A DNA stretch of 64,000 nt from Bolinopsis microptera (lineage: Eukaryota > Ctenophora > Tentaculata > Lobata > Bolinopsidae). A program made the translations under genes and the position numbers. The notes beneath the pieces are model-generated. The model made no database searches and was not told the DNA's origin. It saw only the letters and a program-made list of their open reading frames with translations. The stretch is taken from positions 1,488,001 through 1,552,000 of the forward strand of contig NC_087074.1 in the NCBI RefSeq assembly GCF_026151205.1. The letters run 5' to 3'. Below, piece after piece: positions 55,001 through 57,393 of this stretch (the first letter of the stretch is position 1; each line of letters starts with the position of its first letter).

Positions 55001-56747
55001 AACAGAGTAACAGAGTAACACAGTAACGGAGTGACGTACGGGTCGAGGGTATCCAGACAGCTGTCATGACTGGTCCCCACATCCAGTACAATAGCTCTGT
55101 ACCACTGCTGATCCTCCTCAAACAGTCCACATACCAGCTCGTTCACGTAGAAGCGACCGTGTTGTTCCGGGGGAGCTGCCTGACAACGGAAATACACATT
55201 TAACAGGGGGGGGAGGGGCAATAATGGGGTTAGCTCATCAAAATACTCCAGTAAAATACAATGAGTAATAAAAACTCCACTCTAGGTAACAGAGTAACAA
55301 TATACCAGAGTAACACCAGTAAACACAGTAACAGAGTAACAGAGTTAACAGAGTACGACAGAGTAAACAGAGTAACAGAGTAAACACAGTAACAGAGTAA
55401 CAGAGTAACAGAGTAACAGAGTAACAGAGTAACAGAGTAACACAGTAACTAAACAGAGTATCAGAGTAACAGAGTAACAGAGTAACGGGAGTAACAACAA
55501 GTAACATAGACACAGAGTAACACAGTAACACAGGTAACTCAGTAACAGAGTAACAGAGTAACAGAGTAACATAGTTAACAGAGTAAACAGAGTAAACACT
55601 GTGACACAGTAACATAGTAACACAGTAAAAGAGTAACAGAGTAACAGAGTAACAGAGTAACAGAGTAACAGAGTAACAGAGTAACTGAGTAACACAGTAA
55701 CGGAGGACGTACGGAGTCGAGTGTATCCATACAGCTTGTACCATGACAGGTCACCCACATCCATAAAATACTCTGTACCACTGTTGAACCACCTCTAACA
55801 GTCCCATAACCCATCTCGTTCACGTAGAATTCGACCGTGTGTTCCGGGGGAGCTGCCTGACAACGGAAATACACATTTAAGGGGAGGGGCAATAATGGGG
55901 TTAGCTCCTGAACATAATCATGATCGAATATTAATAATGAGCTTTTTTTTTTTCTTTCTTAAAGGTGCAAAATATTGAGTTTTACTTTTACACCAAAAAT
56001 ATAATATGTGTAGAAAAATTAAATAGAAGTTCTTTGGGGAACAAAATACAACATTCTTAGTTCAGATAATTGGAAGCTTACCTCGCAAGTGGTTTGCATA
56101 AGTTCGGTGATTTTGACCAGATCGTTGAGTTGTGGGCTCTTAATCTGTACCCAGAAATAAGAGGGGGAGTGAGCCAGGGTCACATAACAATCTGCTCTGA
56201 CTCCCAGCCAGGGTAGTGGTGCATGCACCATACCGGTCTGTGGGGGAATGTCGGATATAAGTATATATAATGCTTTTGGACACGAAGGGAAACACATAAC
56301 GTAAGGCTTGAAATGCCGTTTTGTGTGAACACTGAACACATCATTTATCATTACCTGGATCTAAGTTTATTAACATTATATGTGGTGATTTATGCGATCC
56401 ATATTTTATTTCTACTTTTGTTTTGTCAAATGCTGGAATATATGTATAATCAAATATGTTGACACTTGACTCAAGAGTCAAGACAGGATTTACTCTGACT
56501 CCACAATGTTCAGGATACTTGATGTTTGGTCTGCCCGGAGATGTGCCATTAGTAGCAACAGTTGTGACAGAGACTGGAAGCAGGGTTTCTGGATCGTCCT
56601 CAATCCCGTAAAGTATTAACTTGTTGCTGTTCTGACCGTAGGGTCGCTCTATTCGCAGCACACTCCCTTCCATCTGTAGGACTAGTTCTAGAAGGTTCGG
56701 CTCAGCCGGCTCCTTGAAGAATGTTTCGTACTCCGAGACCAATTTTC
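3774..56747 (-). CDS. Multi-Tudor, dsRBD-containing protein, TDRD5/TDRD7-like (957 codons in 20 exons, 3' end open)
   Basis: Exons (transcript order): 56494-56747, 56082-56237, 55040-55179, 54128-54311, 52215-52346, 51855-51931, 51480-51622, 47462-47523, 46784-46896, 46284-46542, 45968-46051, 12330-12419, 12059-12171, 11470-11674, 9934-10075, 7978-8102, 7463-7573, 6314-6506, 4299-4471, 3774-3887. Every internal junction is GT-AG and phase-matched. Tudor units carry FWVQI/WYRA/VDYGN (T1), YYRAKV/LDYGD (T2), WYRT/VDYGN (T3) and WFFQ/WYRARV (T4, second half not found). In known families Tudor pockets bind methylarginines of PIWI proteins in germ granules; that role is inferred here. Residues 290-362 form a dsRNA-binding-like domain between T1 and T2. 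The LOTUS exons upstream (57394-59108) are probably the 5' part of the same gene. Orthology to TDRD7 is likely, not proven. Confidence 0.8.
4299..4471 (-). CDS. Tudor gene exon 19: start of Tudor 4
   Basis: 57 codons plus a split Asp. The segment EALISHVDNPYSWFFQSREF is the classic first strands of an extended Tudor domain (HV-x-NP-x-x-FF-Q). The acceptor CCCCCTCACAG is directly followed upstream by the 39-bp minisatellite. Confidence 0.85.
4492..5215 (-). repeat. 39/36-bp minisatellite abutting exon 19 acceptor
   Basis: About 18-19 tandem units, mostly 39 bp (GATGTGAGATACTGAGAGTT plus 19 more) with 36-bp variants that start GGTGTGAG. On the coding strand each unit carries CTAAC, a pyrimidine stretch and AACAG, that is, an acceptor-like segment resembling the true intron end beside it. 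Confidence 0.9.
5221..6313. other. Intron sequence, one dispersed repeat
   Basis: No coding evidence on either strand. Positions 5568-5690 are one of three dispersed repeat copies (others near 7740 and 26490) sharing the core AACCAGACAGAAACAAAGTG. Short GTATACATTTAGGAG-type duplications lie near 5300. Confidence 0.6.
6314..6506 (-). CDS. Tudor gene exon 18: inter-Tudor linker
   Basis: 64 codons plus one base, between acceptor CCTCCCCAG and donor ATTG|GTTAG. It encodes an acidic stretch (ISEEVAEEAF) and a Leu/Asn-rich segment linking Tudor 3 to Tudor 4. Its phase fits both neighbours. No known domain is recognised inside. Confidence 0.8.
6515..6646 (-). repeat. 11-bp CTGGTTACTAA array and duplicated exon edge
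   Basis: About nine copies of an 11-bp unit begin just outside exon 18's acceptor. Beyond the array, 6620-6646 repeats the exon's own first bases (CTCTTCTGCCACCTC.TCTGATATCTG), so exon edge plus acceptor was copied across the array. Confidence 0.85.
7463..7573 (-). CDS. Tudor gene exon 17: C-terminal flank of Tudor 3
   Basis: 37 codons (AYPVMLADLPTSPANWTEKE and more), acceptor CCTTCAG, donor GTG|GTGCG. It follows LPFQ of exon 16, matching the usual 'lP.qA..c.L' continuation after a Tudor core. Confidence 0.8.
7566..7650 (-). repeat. 33-bp repeat beginning at exon 17 edge
   Basis: GGGAGGTGGAAATGTA plus GGGGTACACATTATGTA is repeated about 2.5 times directly outside the exon. The GGGTAC in each unit matches the first exon bases (GTACCC on the coding strand). 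Confidence 0.65.
7738..7977. repeat. Dispersed repeat and a duplicated intron 5' end beside exon 16
   Basis: 7738-7815 is a copy of the AACCAGACAGAAACAAAGTG repeat. Then a ~55-bp segment (TTTATAGCACAATATTTATA onward, ending TTCCAGTA) occurs twice, at about 7838-7892 and 7918-7976. The second copy runs into the real donor of exon 16. Confidence 0.65.
7978..8102 (-). CDS. Tudor gene exon 16: Tudor 3 second half
   Basis: Encodes VEVTFVDYGNTQIIPRSKLR, the diagnostic DYGN strand-turn-strand of a Tudor barrel, then LREPAIAVPNISRLPFQ. The split Arg codon joins exactly to exon 15. Acceptor CCCCAG, donor CAG|GTACTG. Confidence 0.9.
8110..8340 (-). repeat. CTGGTTACTAA-type array next to exon 16 acceptor
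   Basis: Degenerate 10-11 bp units (CTGGTTACTAA, CTGGTAACTAA) start at the acceptor. The junction block CTGGGGAGGAAAC.TGGTTAC is nearly identical to the one beside exon 18 (6507-6530), so two introns of one gene share an expanded 3' end. Confidence 0.8.
8698..8738. repeat. 41-bp hairpin
   Basis: CAAAATGACGACCTACC and its inverse flank a short ATTAAT loop. No adjoining gene; probably a remnant of a foldback element. Confidence 0.6.
9934..10075 (-). CDS. Tudor gene exon 15: Tudor 3 first half
   Basis: 47 codons plus one base: helix LMKELRDHYEEKAAKA, then GQICCSSLLVDGERRWYRTV, the WYR strand of the third Tudor. Acceptor CTGCTCCCAG, donor AACA|GTAAGT. A (TTAA)n run lies just outside the acceptor (10094-10119). 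Confidence 0.9.
10384..10548. mobile_element. 149-bp hAT-type MITE with 8-bp target duplication
   Basis: The element at 10392-10540 has inverted ends CAGGGACAAAAGGAAATCGCGG / CAGGGACAAAAGGATTTCGCGG (as read inward) and is flanked by identical GAATGTTT octamers (10384-10391, 10541-10548). CAGGG ends with an 8-bp duplication are characteristic of hAT elements. It has no coding capacity. Confidence 0.85.
11470..11674 (-). CDS. Tudor gene exon 14: N-terminal part of the third Tudor unit
   Basis: 68 codons preceded by a split Ile (AT|A from exon 13). It includes ELFLSQDIRNLSPRL and a strand-like stretch (GVLSLQIDG) as expected for the OB-fold half of an extended Tudor. Acceptor ATTTGCAG, donor CAG|GTTTCT. 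Confidence 0.85.
11617..11786 (-). repeat. 85-bp duplication of exon 14 start with its acceptor
   Basis: Bases from 11617 (inside the exon) recur at 11702 with few changes, including the exon's first 58 bp, the acceptor and part of the intron. A second acceptor with exon-like sequence therefore stands upstream. Confidence 0.8.
12059..12171 (-). CDS. Tudor gene exon 13: end of Tudor 2
   Basis: 37 codons plus two bases: ALSCSLYGLEKIIHAESLTD and KFTVRIKD. It follows LPYQ, the usual Tudor-to-flank transition (Ala-x-x-Cys-x-Leu). Acceptor TTCCCCAG, donor ACAT|GTAAGA. Confidence 0.9.
12330..12419 (-). CDS. Tudor gene exon 12: DYG strand of Tudor 2
   Basis: 30 codons starting VLMLDYGDTQMYRIDELYHL. 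The acceptor CTCCTGGCAG is phase 0 and matches the donor of exon 11 at 45968, 33.5 kb upstream. The two halves make a complete Tudor only when joined, which supports the giant intron. Confidence 0.9.
15041..15104. repeat. Hairpin with 24-bp arms
   Basis: TAGGTTTGATATCACCTAGC-AGTA and its near-perfect inverse flank a 15-bp loop. Probably a small foldback element remnant. Confidence 0.6.
16925..16959. promoter_or_regulatory. Four CACGTG E-boxes in 35 bp
   Basis: CACGTG occurs at 16925, 16934, 16945 and 16954 in a 9-11 bp tandem arrangement. CACGTG is the palindromic bHLH (Myc/USF/CLOCK-type) site. There is no nearby promoter, so it may be simply a short repeat. Confidence 0.35.
19030..22352 (-). 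repeat. Large 42-bp minisatellite with higher-order structure
   Basis: Roughly 80 units of 42 bp (GTGAAGTAAGGATGATATGG plus 22 more). Variants are AGCG/ACCG, TATCC/TATAC and GCGAG/GCAAG, and some 28-bp units lack 14 bp. Blocks of 9-10 units repeat (offset 378 bp between 21481 and 21859; 420 bp between 21241 and 21661). Because 42 is divisible by 3, ORFs up to ~420 codons stay open in two minus-strand frames; their protein (SLLHAINSLRDTIS unit) is not considered a gene. Confidence 0.95.
22392..22920. repeat. Identical 212-bp direct repeats
   Basis: 22392-22603 and 22709-22920 appear identical, separated by 105 bp. This is a very recent duplication, or short LTR-like ends of a tiny element; there is no coding content. 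Confidence 0.75.
23811..25091. repeat. Two diverged ~0.5-kb direct repeats
   Basis: 23811-24295 and 24586-25091 share long blocks (GAGGCATCTGTGGATGGATG at the start; GACACGGCACTATGGC at the end). Satellite fragments (TTGAACAAGTTCGGAAGGA) recur at 24445 and 25172. The source element is unrecognised. Confidence 0.7.
25301..25425. repeat. 39-bp tandem repeat
   Basis: About three copies of ATGGAGGCTTCAGTAGTTCA plus 19 bp. Confidence 0.75.
25548..27094. repeat. Complex inverted repeat around a hydrophobic ORF region
   Basis: Segments around 25551-25690 (TTGTTCGAGCCATTTTTCGA; TTTGCAAAGTTATTTTGATT) recur inverted at 26919-27094 but not in simple order. It looks like a rearranged foldback element about 1.5 kb long. 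The enclosed ORFs (65 and 93 codons) have no recognisable domain. Confidence 0.5.
26375..26482. repeat. (ATTTC)n pentanucleotide tract
   Basis: About 20 units of CATTT, directly after GGGATATAAATACCT. Such a tail is typical for the 3' end of a non-LTR retroelement, so 26034-26482 may be a LINE/SINE 3' fragment. The third AACCAGACAGAAACAAAGTG repeat copy follows it at 26490. Confidence 0.7.
28085..28937. mobile_element. 0.85-kb MITE with TA-flanked CCGTAGA ends
   Basis: Ends are TA|CCGTAGATTGGGG and CCCCATTCTACGG|TA (inverted). A TA duplication suggests a Tc1/mariner-type origin. GCGAAGTTACC motifs recur inside in both orientations, including a perfect 13-bp-arm hairpin at 28721-28754. There is no ORF of note. 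Confidence 0.65.
29059..29378. mobile_element. MITE with GGGGTCGTTCACAT ends and internal poly-C
   Basis: The inverted ends GGGGTCGTTCACAT are perfect, followed inward by GTAATCA-type motifs. Three C-runs (about 23, 18 and 14) lie inside. A related copy sits at 41878-42050. Confidence 0.7.
29911..30224. repeat. Left Merlin arm: 11-bp subterminal repeats
   Basis: About two dozen CACACCTGGGG, CACACCTCGGG or CACATCTCGGG units, interrupted by AATTGGGAAACCTTGGGAAA. They are presumably transposase-binding sites; the long ORFs across them on both strands are artefacts. Confidence 0.85.
30508..31290 (-). CDS. Second Merlin ORF: CCHC zinc-knuckle, Pro/Ala-rich, HTH-like protein (260 aa)
   Basis: A single open frame from ATG at 31290 to TGA at 30508. 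Near residues 18-31, CSHCGARGHINTVC is a perfect C-x2-C-x4-H-x4-C zinc knuckle (nucleic-acid binding). Residues ~75-155 are Pro/Ala/Val-rich and probably disordered. The C-terminal ~90 residues contain YDRILARVRNGATKKEALAA followed by EGISESFFGRKR, the pattern of a helix-turn-helix. It is divergently transcribed from the transposase with a 396-bp shared upstream region, and lies wholly between the arms, so it belongs to the element. Merlins are usually described with a transposase only; an accessory DNA-binding or capture role is inferred. It could also be a captured host gene. Confidence 0.75.
   Translation of the reverse strand: MPTRSGLRLSRPIPPPTCSHCGARGHINTVCPRSSYSPVIPALTCPHCIRTVRSGQSNEPDGTQIVVTIDPCDTHSSPVVRPSPPPPHTPAAPTAPVVLPPPPPRPVVPVTSAHVPVPAPAPASAPVTVPAPATVPAAVPAAATAPTGPVPAHYPGSSRTFTIDGEVSKYDRILARVRNGATKKEALAAEGISESFFGRKRCIAEAARIDLPSLRHGLLQLINPTLKNLLPVARDICNRNQTVLRTLHASGEALPPKRIY
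31291..31686. promoter_or_regulatory. Divergent intergenic region of the Merlin element
   Basis: 396 bp between the two ORF starts. It holds CACGTG and TGACGT motifs (around 31500 and 31640) and a TATATAA stretch (31677-31683) immediately before the first transposase ATG. Confidence 0.4.
31687..32658 (+). CDS. Merlin transposase (IS1595/ISXO2-like DDE), 323 aa
   Basis: An N-terminal zinc-ribbon (CPEC 49-52, CWSC 71-74) and a helix-turn-helix (about 108-131, SVADAARILSMNEKTVRSLY) precede the DDE core: D160 in EIDES, D223 in LTDKWKGY and E260 in HTNTCEGMW. All three catalytic acids are present and the frame is intact with a usual length for the family. It excises and inserts the element by recognising the terminal arms. 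The first ATG sits 4 bp after a TATATAA; if that is a TATA box, translation would start at Met11 (31717). Codon use is far more GC-rich than the surroundings, as expected for a mobile gene. Confidence 0.93.
   Translation: MSKQLILSFDMALTFLSYEDLRRTGVLSSEATALQYCLDVELLRPNHFCPECHTYMELRSCASTKYSDGYCWSCPGGQHHLSVRAGSVLYNRNITFINFLHLLWIFVNGTSVADAARILSMNEKTVRSLYKAIRQCMVEDLLENGATRKIGGRGHIVEIDESKFGKRKYHRGRRVIGKWIVGGYCRTTGECFLVECTDNKRNHHTLLRLIKQHVAPGTIILTDKWKGYNALRHHGYTHLVVNHSRGFVDPVTGVHTNTCEGMWFHAKRHMLRGHGRTRRDSSALYIALAEFIWLRRNHLTRSGPSVRRYFNQELPQLMRRIFD
32925..33285. repeat. Right Merlin arm: inverted 11-bp subterminal repeats
   Basis: Inverted counterpart of 29911-30224, with CCCAGGTGTGC/CCGAGGTGTGC units. 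It is slightly longer than the left arm because of extra units. Adjacent, 32834-32866 is a palindrome (GCGATAGT...ACTATCGC) absent from the left arm. Confidence 0.85.
33301..35437. other. Intron sequence without recognisable features
   Basis: Short degenerate repeats only (GTGGCTAGTGCACGTT near 34060; ATTCATAAT near 35190). No coding evidence on either strand. Confidence 0.5.
35438..36128. mobile_element. Foldback element bounded by G and C homopolymers
   Basis: Starts with a 23-base G run followed by CAATGGCATAAAATG and ends with the inverse, CATTTTATGCCATTG plus a 15-base C run; 691 bp. A second element with the same architecture lies at 42385-42495. The superfamily is unrecognised. Confidence 0.6.
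37300..38265 (-). pseudogene. Decayed non-LTR retrotransposon reverse transcriptase
   Basis: Fragments in several frames, in RT order on the minus strand: LNGFRPGR, a helix (ILVLIKRLIESLKS), palm motif A (TFIDFKNGFNSVHRGKIFKT), VIQGDTLAPYL, ITDVVFSDDKTL (the ADD box as SDD) and the C-terminal LLYESETWTLT near 37450. Frameshifts and stops throughout make it a pseudogene. The clade is uncertain. Confidence 0.8.
38278..38472. repeat. (TTTTA)n microsatellite, ~195 bp
   Basis: About 39 pentanucleotide units. ORFs reading FILFY repeats are meaningless. It adjoins the 5' side of the LINE remnant. Confidence 0.95.
38700..40250. repeat. Cluster of degenerate direct repeats
   Basis: Blocks such as CATCTAxA..TTGTCTCGCCTGAT (38800, 39810) and TGAAATCCCGGTATT (39405, 39960, 40160) recur with strong divergence. 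An old multiply duplicated segment; no gene seen. Confidence 0.55.
40653..41640. repeat. Tandem ~515-bp duplication
   Basis: 40653-41160 and 41169-41640 are near-identical (GCCGGAGCCAT.CTAAATGTA start; GGTACCCTAGGGGATGGTTC end). The second copy ends in a 32-base G run (41623-41654). Confidence 0.75.
41878..42050. mobile_element. Second GGGGTYGTTC MITE copy
   Basis: The ends GGGGTTGTTCTCATATTACG and its inverse (ATTATGTGAACGAACCC) match the element at 29059-29378. 173 bp, no ORF. Confidence 0.65.
42385..42495. mobile_element. Poly-G/poly-C-ended hairpin
   Basis: G run plus CAACCATATTAAA, a ~35-bp spacer, then TTTAATATGGTTG plus C run. Same layout as 35438-36128. Confidence 0.6.
42949..43106 (-). 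mobile_element. tRNA-derived SINE with A-tail
   Basis: On the minus strand it begins with a tRNA-like head (43106-43037): Pol III A box TGGCCTAGTGG, B box GGTTTGAATCC, and a 7-bp acceptor stem AGGTGGC/GTCACCT. A ~75-bp body (GGTCGACTCAGCCG) and AAAAAAAA follow. The anticodon arm is irregular, so it is read as a SINE, not a working tRNA. Confidence 0.6.
43972..45126 (+). CDS. Seven-transmembrane class A-like receptor, intronless (384 aa)
   Basis: Seven hydrophobic segments at about 41-63, 72-97, 119-146, 158-181, 248-279, 294-319 and 329-353, with an extracellular N-terminus of ~40 residues and a 30-residue basic tail. TM2 keeps the sodium-site-type Asp (D85, STVDILTA). TM3 ends in AVYR instead of DRY, TM6 lacks CWxP, and TM7 reads NPVII instead of NPxxY: a divergent rhodopsin-family receptor whose ligand cannot be inferred. 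ATG at 43972 precedes the first TM by a normal spacing; TGA at 45124. Codon use is more GC-rich than the flanks. It sits antisense in the 33.5-kb intron of the Tudor gene, 0.84 kb from exon 11. Confidence 0.88.
   Translation: MGNSGEVDITNAVTVTTSVMTSSSGLASAQADTYAYLLEPYFWISVPCVLLSIMTIVLSSFVIDHYRKSQLTVVPLIYTIISTVDILTAVGVIYQSVVTALFHKRIIKDWNDVDRYHAVISYTLIAVSYRSSIFNNLALAVYRTTVILRPFRLINMKTVIVACALYSAIWVAIAGIDIYLSFETAGGRPGQGFGYQTYIKATTMGKDIEDLFDSDECYTKLGITPFSMNRFNFKSEIALCDSNLYSVLESTLRALFTVVPFLVPVLVITMTCVVQVIVLYKPRSCPTSTEQRHATITVFLMSVLFVVCNSAYAIYTLLLKFKVIFDPQILTMAVLGTVLPILNAALNPVIIISRCSGLRGKFVEKLSMRERMSVRENTIALRKI
45968..46051 (-). CDS. Tudor gene exon 11: WYRA strand of Tudor 2
   Basis: 28 codons, VDTLCAVLSEKYYYRAKVLR and LLKNNRAE. 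Acceptor TTTGCAG, donor GAG|GTTTGT, phase 0. Completed by exon 12 after the giant intron. Confidence 0.9.
46284..46542 (-). CDS. Tudor gene exon 10: acidic linker and start of Tudor 2
   Basis: 86 codons after a split Lys. A Ser/Glu-rich stretch (VEDSSDEESMSSEEEEPSYS), likely disordered and possibly phosphorylated, is followed by EIGDLVYMYITHVQSPKN, the opening strands of an extended Tudor. Acceptor TCTCCCCCAG, donor CAG|GTTAGC. Confidence 0.9.
46784..46896 (-). CDS. Tudor gene exon 9: linker
   Basis: 37 codons plus two bases (VESGVAIPNTSIYDICIPKQ and more). Acceptor TTTGTTTCAG, donor ACAA|GTAAGA. Its first ~47 bases and the acceptor are amplified in the adjoining 53-bp minisatellite. Confidence 0.85.
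46850..47221 (-). repeat. 53-bp minisatellite made of exon 9's 5' edge and acceptor
   Basis: Seven near-identical copies of a unit containing TTTGTTTCAG|GTTGAATCCGGAGTTGC and further exon bases. Each therefore presents a splice acceptor plus exon start; only the one nearest the exon body leads into full coding sequence. Confidence 0.92.
47462..47523 (-). CDS. Tudor gene exon 8: short linker
   Basis: A 62-nt exon: HWIEVILENKDTDEAYNKSL after a split Ala. Acceptor ATTTCAG, donor CTG|GTATG; phase fits exons 7 and 9. Confidence 0.8.
47630..48115. repeat. 35-bp palindrome and a ~410-bp inverted-end element
   Basis: 47630-47664 is a near-perfect palindrome (GTCTGAATCAATTAA and inverse). Next to it, TACCTTACGAGAC (47716) and its inverse GTCTCGTAAGGTA (48092) bound a 0.4-kb MITE-like stretch. 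Confidence 0.5.
48400..49240. repeat. Homopolymer-flanked repeat region
   Basis: ACATGAGTGAAATTYTATGGAA occurs at ~48402 and ~49199. GTCTGGAAATATAT beside a G run (48438-48478) is inverted beside a 33-base C run (49017-49066). Several CCCGGTCCCGGTCA copies lie between. No gene seen. Confidence 0.5.
50261..50340 (+). tRNA. tRNA-Leu (anticodon TAG)
   Basis: A full cloverleaf: acceptor GGCAGGA/TTCTGTC (7 bp with G-U pairs), A box TGGCCGAGCGGTC, anticodon stem CTGGT/ACCAG with loop TTTAGGC (anticodon TAG at 50295-50297), a long variable arm typical of type II tRNALeu, and T arm GTGGG/CCCAC with loop TTCGAAT. The discriminator is A. A T6 Pol III terminator follows at 50348-50353. No intron. It lies in the intron between exons 7 and 8 of the Tudor gene, antisense to it. 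Confidence 0.95.
51480..51622 (-). CDS. Tudor gene exon 7: dsRNA-binding domain, second part
   Basis: 47 codons after a split Ser. GYKTYQGFYQNKKNDAEASA followed by AQLVI is the conserved KK-x-AE-x-x-AA helix of a double-stranded-RNA-binding fold. Acceptor TTTCAG, donor CCAG|GTACC. Confidence 0.85.
51855..51931 (-). CDS. Tudor gene exon 6: dsRNA-binding domain, first part
   Basis: 25 codons plus two bases: EWCQKRKHEFATFTKPLNSD and CGWRT, the first helix and strand of the dsRBD. Acceptor TGACTGGCAG, donor ACAAG|GTACTT. Confidence 0.85.
52215..52346 (-). CDS. Tudor gene exon 5: linker after Tudor 1
   Basis: 44 codons (EEWSKEICDVFKNITENRDC and more). Acceptor TTAACTAG, donor AAT|GTAAGT. Continues directly from Tudor 1 into the dsRBD. 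Confidence 0.85.
53500..53572 (-). ncRNA. tRNA-like sequence (tRNA pseudogene or SINE head)
   Basis: On minus: acceptor GGGACAG/TTGTCCC pairs over 7 bp, the A box TAGCTCAATAGG is perfect, and the T stem CTGGG/CCCAG pairs. The T loop (ATCATTC) breaks the B box and the anticodon stem has a mismatch (apparent anticodon CGA without a serine-type variable arm). Read as non-functional. Confidence 0.5.
53688..54154 (-). repeat. 66-bp minisatellite made of exon 4's 3' edge and donor
   Basis: About seven units, each with the exon end (CAGTCTCGGCAGTATTACAC-CCAAG) and the donor AAG|GTTYGTT plus the intron start. The exon's own donor is the first in the row. Since 66 is divisible by 3, ORFs run through both strands, but these are artefacts. 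Confidence 0.92.
54128..54311 (-). CDS. Tudor gene exon 4: DYGN strand of Tudor 1
   Basis: 61 codons after a split Pro: WKVKLFFVDYGNIEWVTLDR then IRRKKFPYPNGQAFRCSL, a complete second half of a Tudor barrel. Acceptor TCATTACAG, donor CCAAG|GTTCG. Confidence 0.93.
54632..55027. repeat. 8-bp GTAACAGA array beside exon 3 donor
   Basis: About 50 units of GTAACAGA/GTAACACA. It is open in several minus frames (CYSVTLL repeats), which are not genes. It begins 13 bp past the donor of exon 3. Confidence 0.93.
55040..55179 (-). CDS. Tudor gene exon 3: WYRA strand of Tudor 1
   Basis: 46 codons plus two bases: YVNELVCGLFEEDQQWYRAI then VLDVGTSHDSCLDTLDP. Acceptor CGTTGTCAG, donor GACCC|GTACGT. Joins exons 2 and 4 in phase. 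Confidence 0.92.
55287..55701. repeat. Second, irregular GTAACAGA array
   Basis: The same 8-bp unit as 54632-55027 but with many single-base insertions (GTAAACAGA, GTTAACAGA). Confidence 0.9.
55703..55862 (-). pseudogene. Degenerate duplicate of Tudor exon 3
   Basis: The same acceptor (GTTGTCAG|GCAGCTCCCCCG) and donor region (CTCGACTCC|GTACGT) as exon 3, but with several 1-bp indels and substitutions that break the frame (for example AACAACAC reduced to AACACAC). It is part of a ~665-bp tandem duplication together with the GTAACAGA array. It may be true decay or an unpolished assembly duplicate. Confidence 0.75.
56082..56237 (-). CDS. Tudor gene exon 2: start of Tudor 1
   Basis: 52 codons: RADCYVTLAHSPSYFWVQIK and the helix SPQLNDLVKITELMQTTCE, the opening of an extended Tudor. 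Acceptor CCCCCACAG, donor GAG|GTAAGC. Confidence 0.9.
56494..56747 (-). CDS. Tudor gene exon 1 (of the recognisable Tudor part)
   Basis: Two bases plus 84 codons from acceptor AATTCCAG: KLVSEYETFFKEPAEPNLLE and more; no known domain. The donor chosen is GTCAGA|GTAAAT because only it keeps phase with exon 2. The open frame continues to 56355 (donor CCAG|GTAATG) but in the wrong phase. A 5' exon must supply one base; 57143-57182 fits. Confidence 0.65.
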
Positions 56748-57142
56748 CTGGAATTTCGTTTTTAGTTGCAACACAACCATGTACAGATTCACTCTGCTAT
56801 ATGCACTCCAGGTTAGAAAGAGGTTGATAACACTTTGCACACAATTGTATGTAGGTAGTGTAGTTATACCGGTGAAAAAACCAATTTGAATTATACATTT
56901 AACCTCCACAATAACGCATATAATAAATCCATTATTTTGTAGTTGGTACGTCAGCATGTCCCCCAAGCCACCGTACCGCACAGCATGAGTAGGGATCAGT
57001 GTATCCATTGCATCCAGGCGCCAATAAGCACACCTACCATACCAAGCCCCAGTTGAACTCGGACATGAGGCTCCTTATTTTACCACACAGCACCGTCAGC
57101 GATGCACAGCCCGACTCACAGCTAGCTGACAGGGTTGGGTAC

Positions 57143-57182
57143 CTGGACTGCCTGTTACCACAGCGCTCTGAGAAGTTATACT
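57143..57182 (-). CDS. Candidate 40-nt linking exon between LOTUS and Tudor parts
   Basis: Bounded by AAACAG and GTACCC, it reads SITSQSAVVTGSP plus one base. It enters at phase 0, as the LOTUS exons would leave it, and exits at phase 1, as 56747 requires. Weak splice sites and short length keep this tentative. Confidence 0.35.
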
Positions 57183-57263
57183 CTGTTTGTAACCTGAGGT
57201 AGTTTTCCAAATCAATCAAAAAGAACAAATGAAATATTCCAGAAAAATAAGCAGTTCTCTTCA

Positions 57264-57269
57264 GTTTAT
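57264..57269 (-). terminator. AATAAA polyA signal after the LOTUS exon
   Basis: AATAAA (tttatt on plus) 125 bp past the TAA at 57396-57394. It supports a short LOTUS-only transcript. Confidence 0.45.
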
Positions 57270-57393
57270 TTGCGGTGAAAAAATATTTTTAGTACTCAAA
57301 TTCTATATTTTATCTAAGAATCGCTCAAAACTCTCGACTTATTGCACGTGAAACTGGGAAAACGAACAAAGAAAAACCACCGGAGGACAGTTA

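Noticed and set aside
54497-55892. CYSVTLL-repeat ORFs
   Set aside because: Open frames through the 8-bp GTAACAGA arrays; only the exon 3 part is real.
57034-57228. Cys-rich minus ORF (EYNFSERCGNRQ frame) as a Tudor-gene exon
   Set aside because: Its phase fits neither the LOTUS exons nor exon 56494-56747; an alternative frame in the same place fits both.
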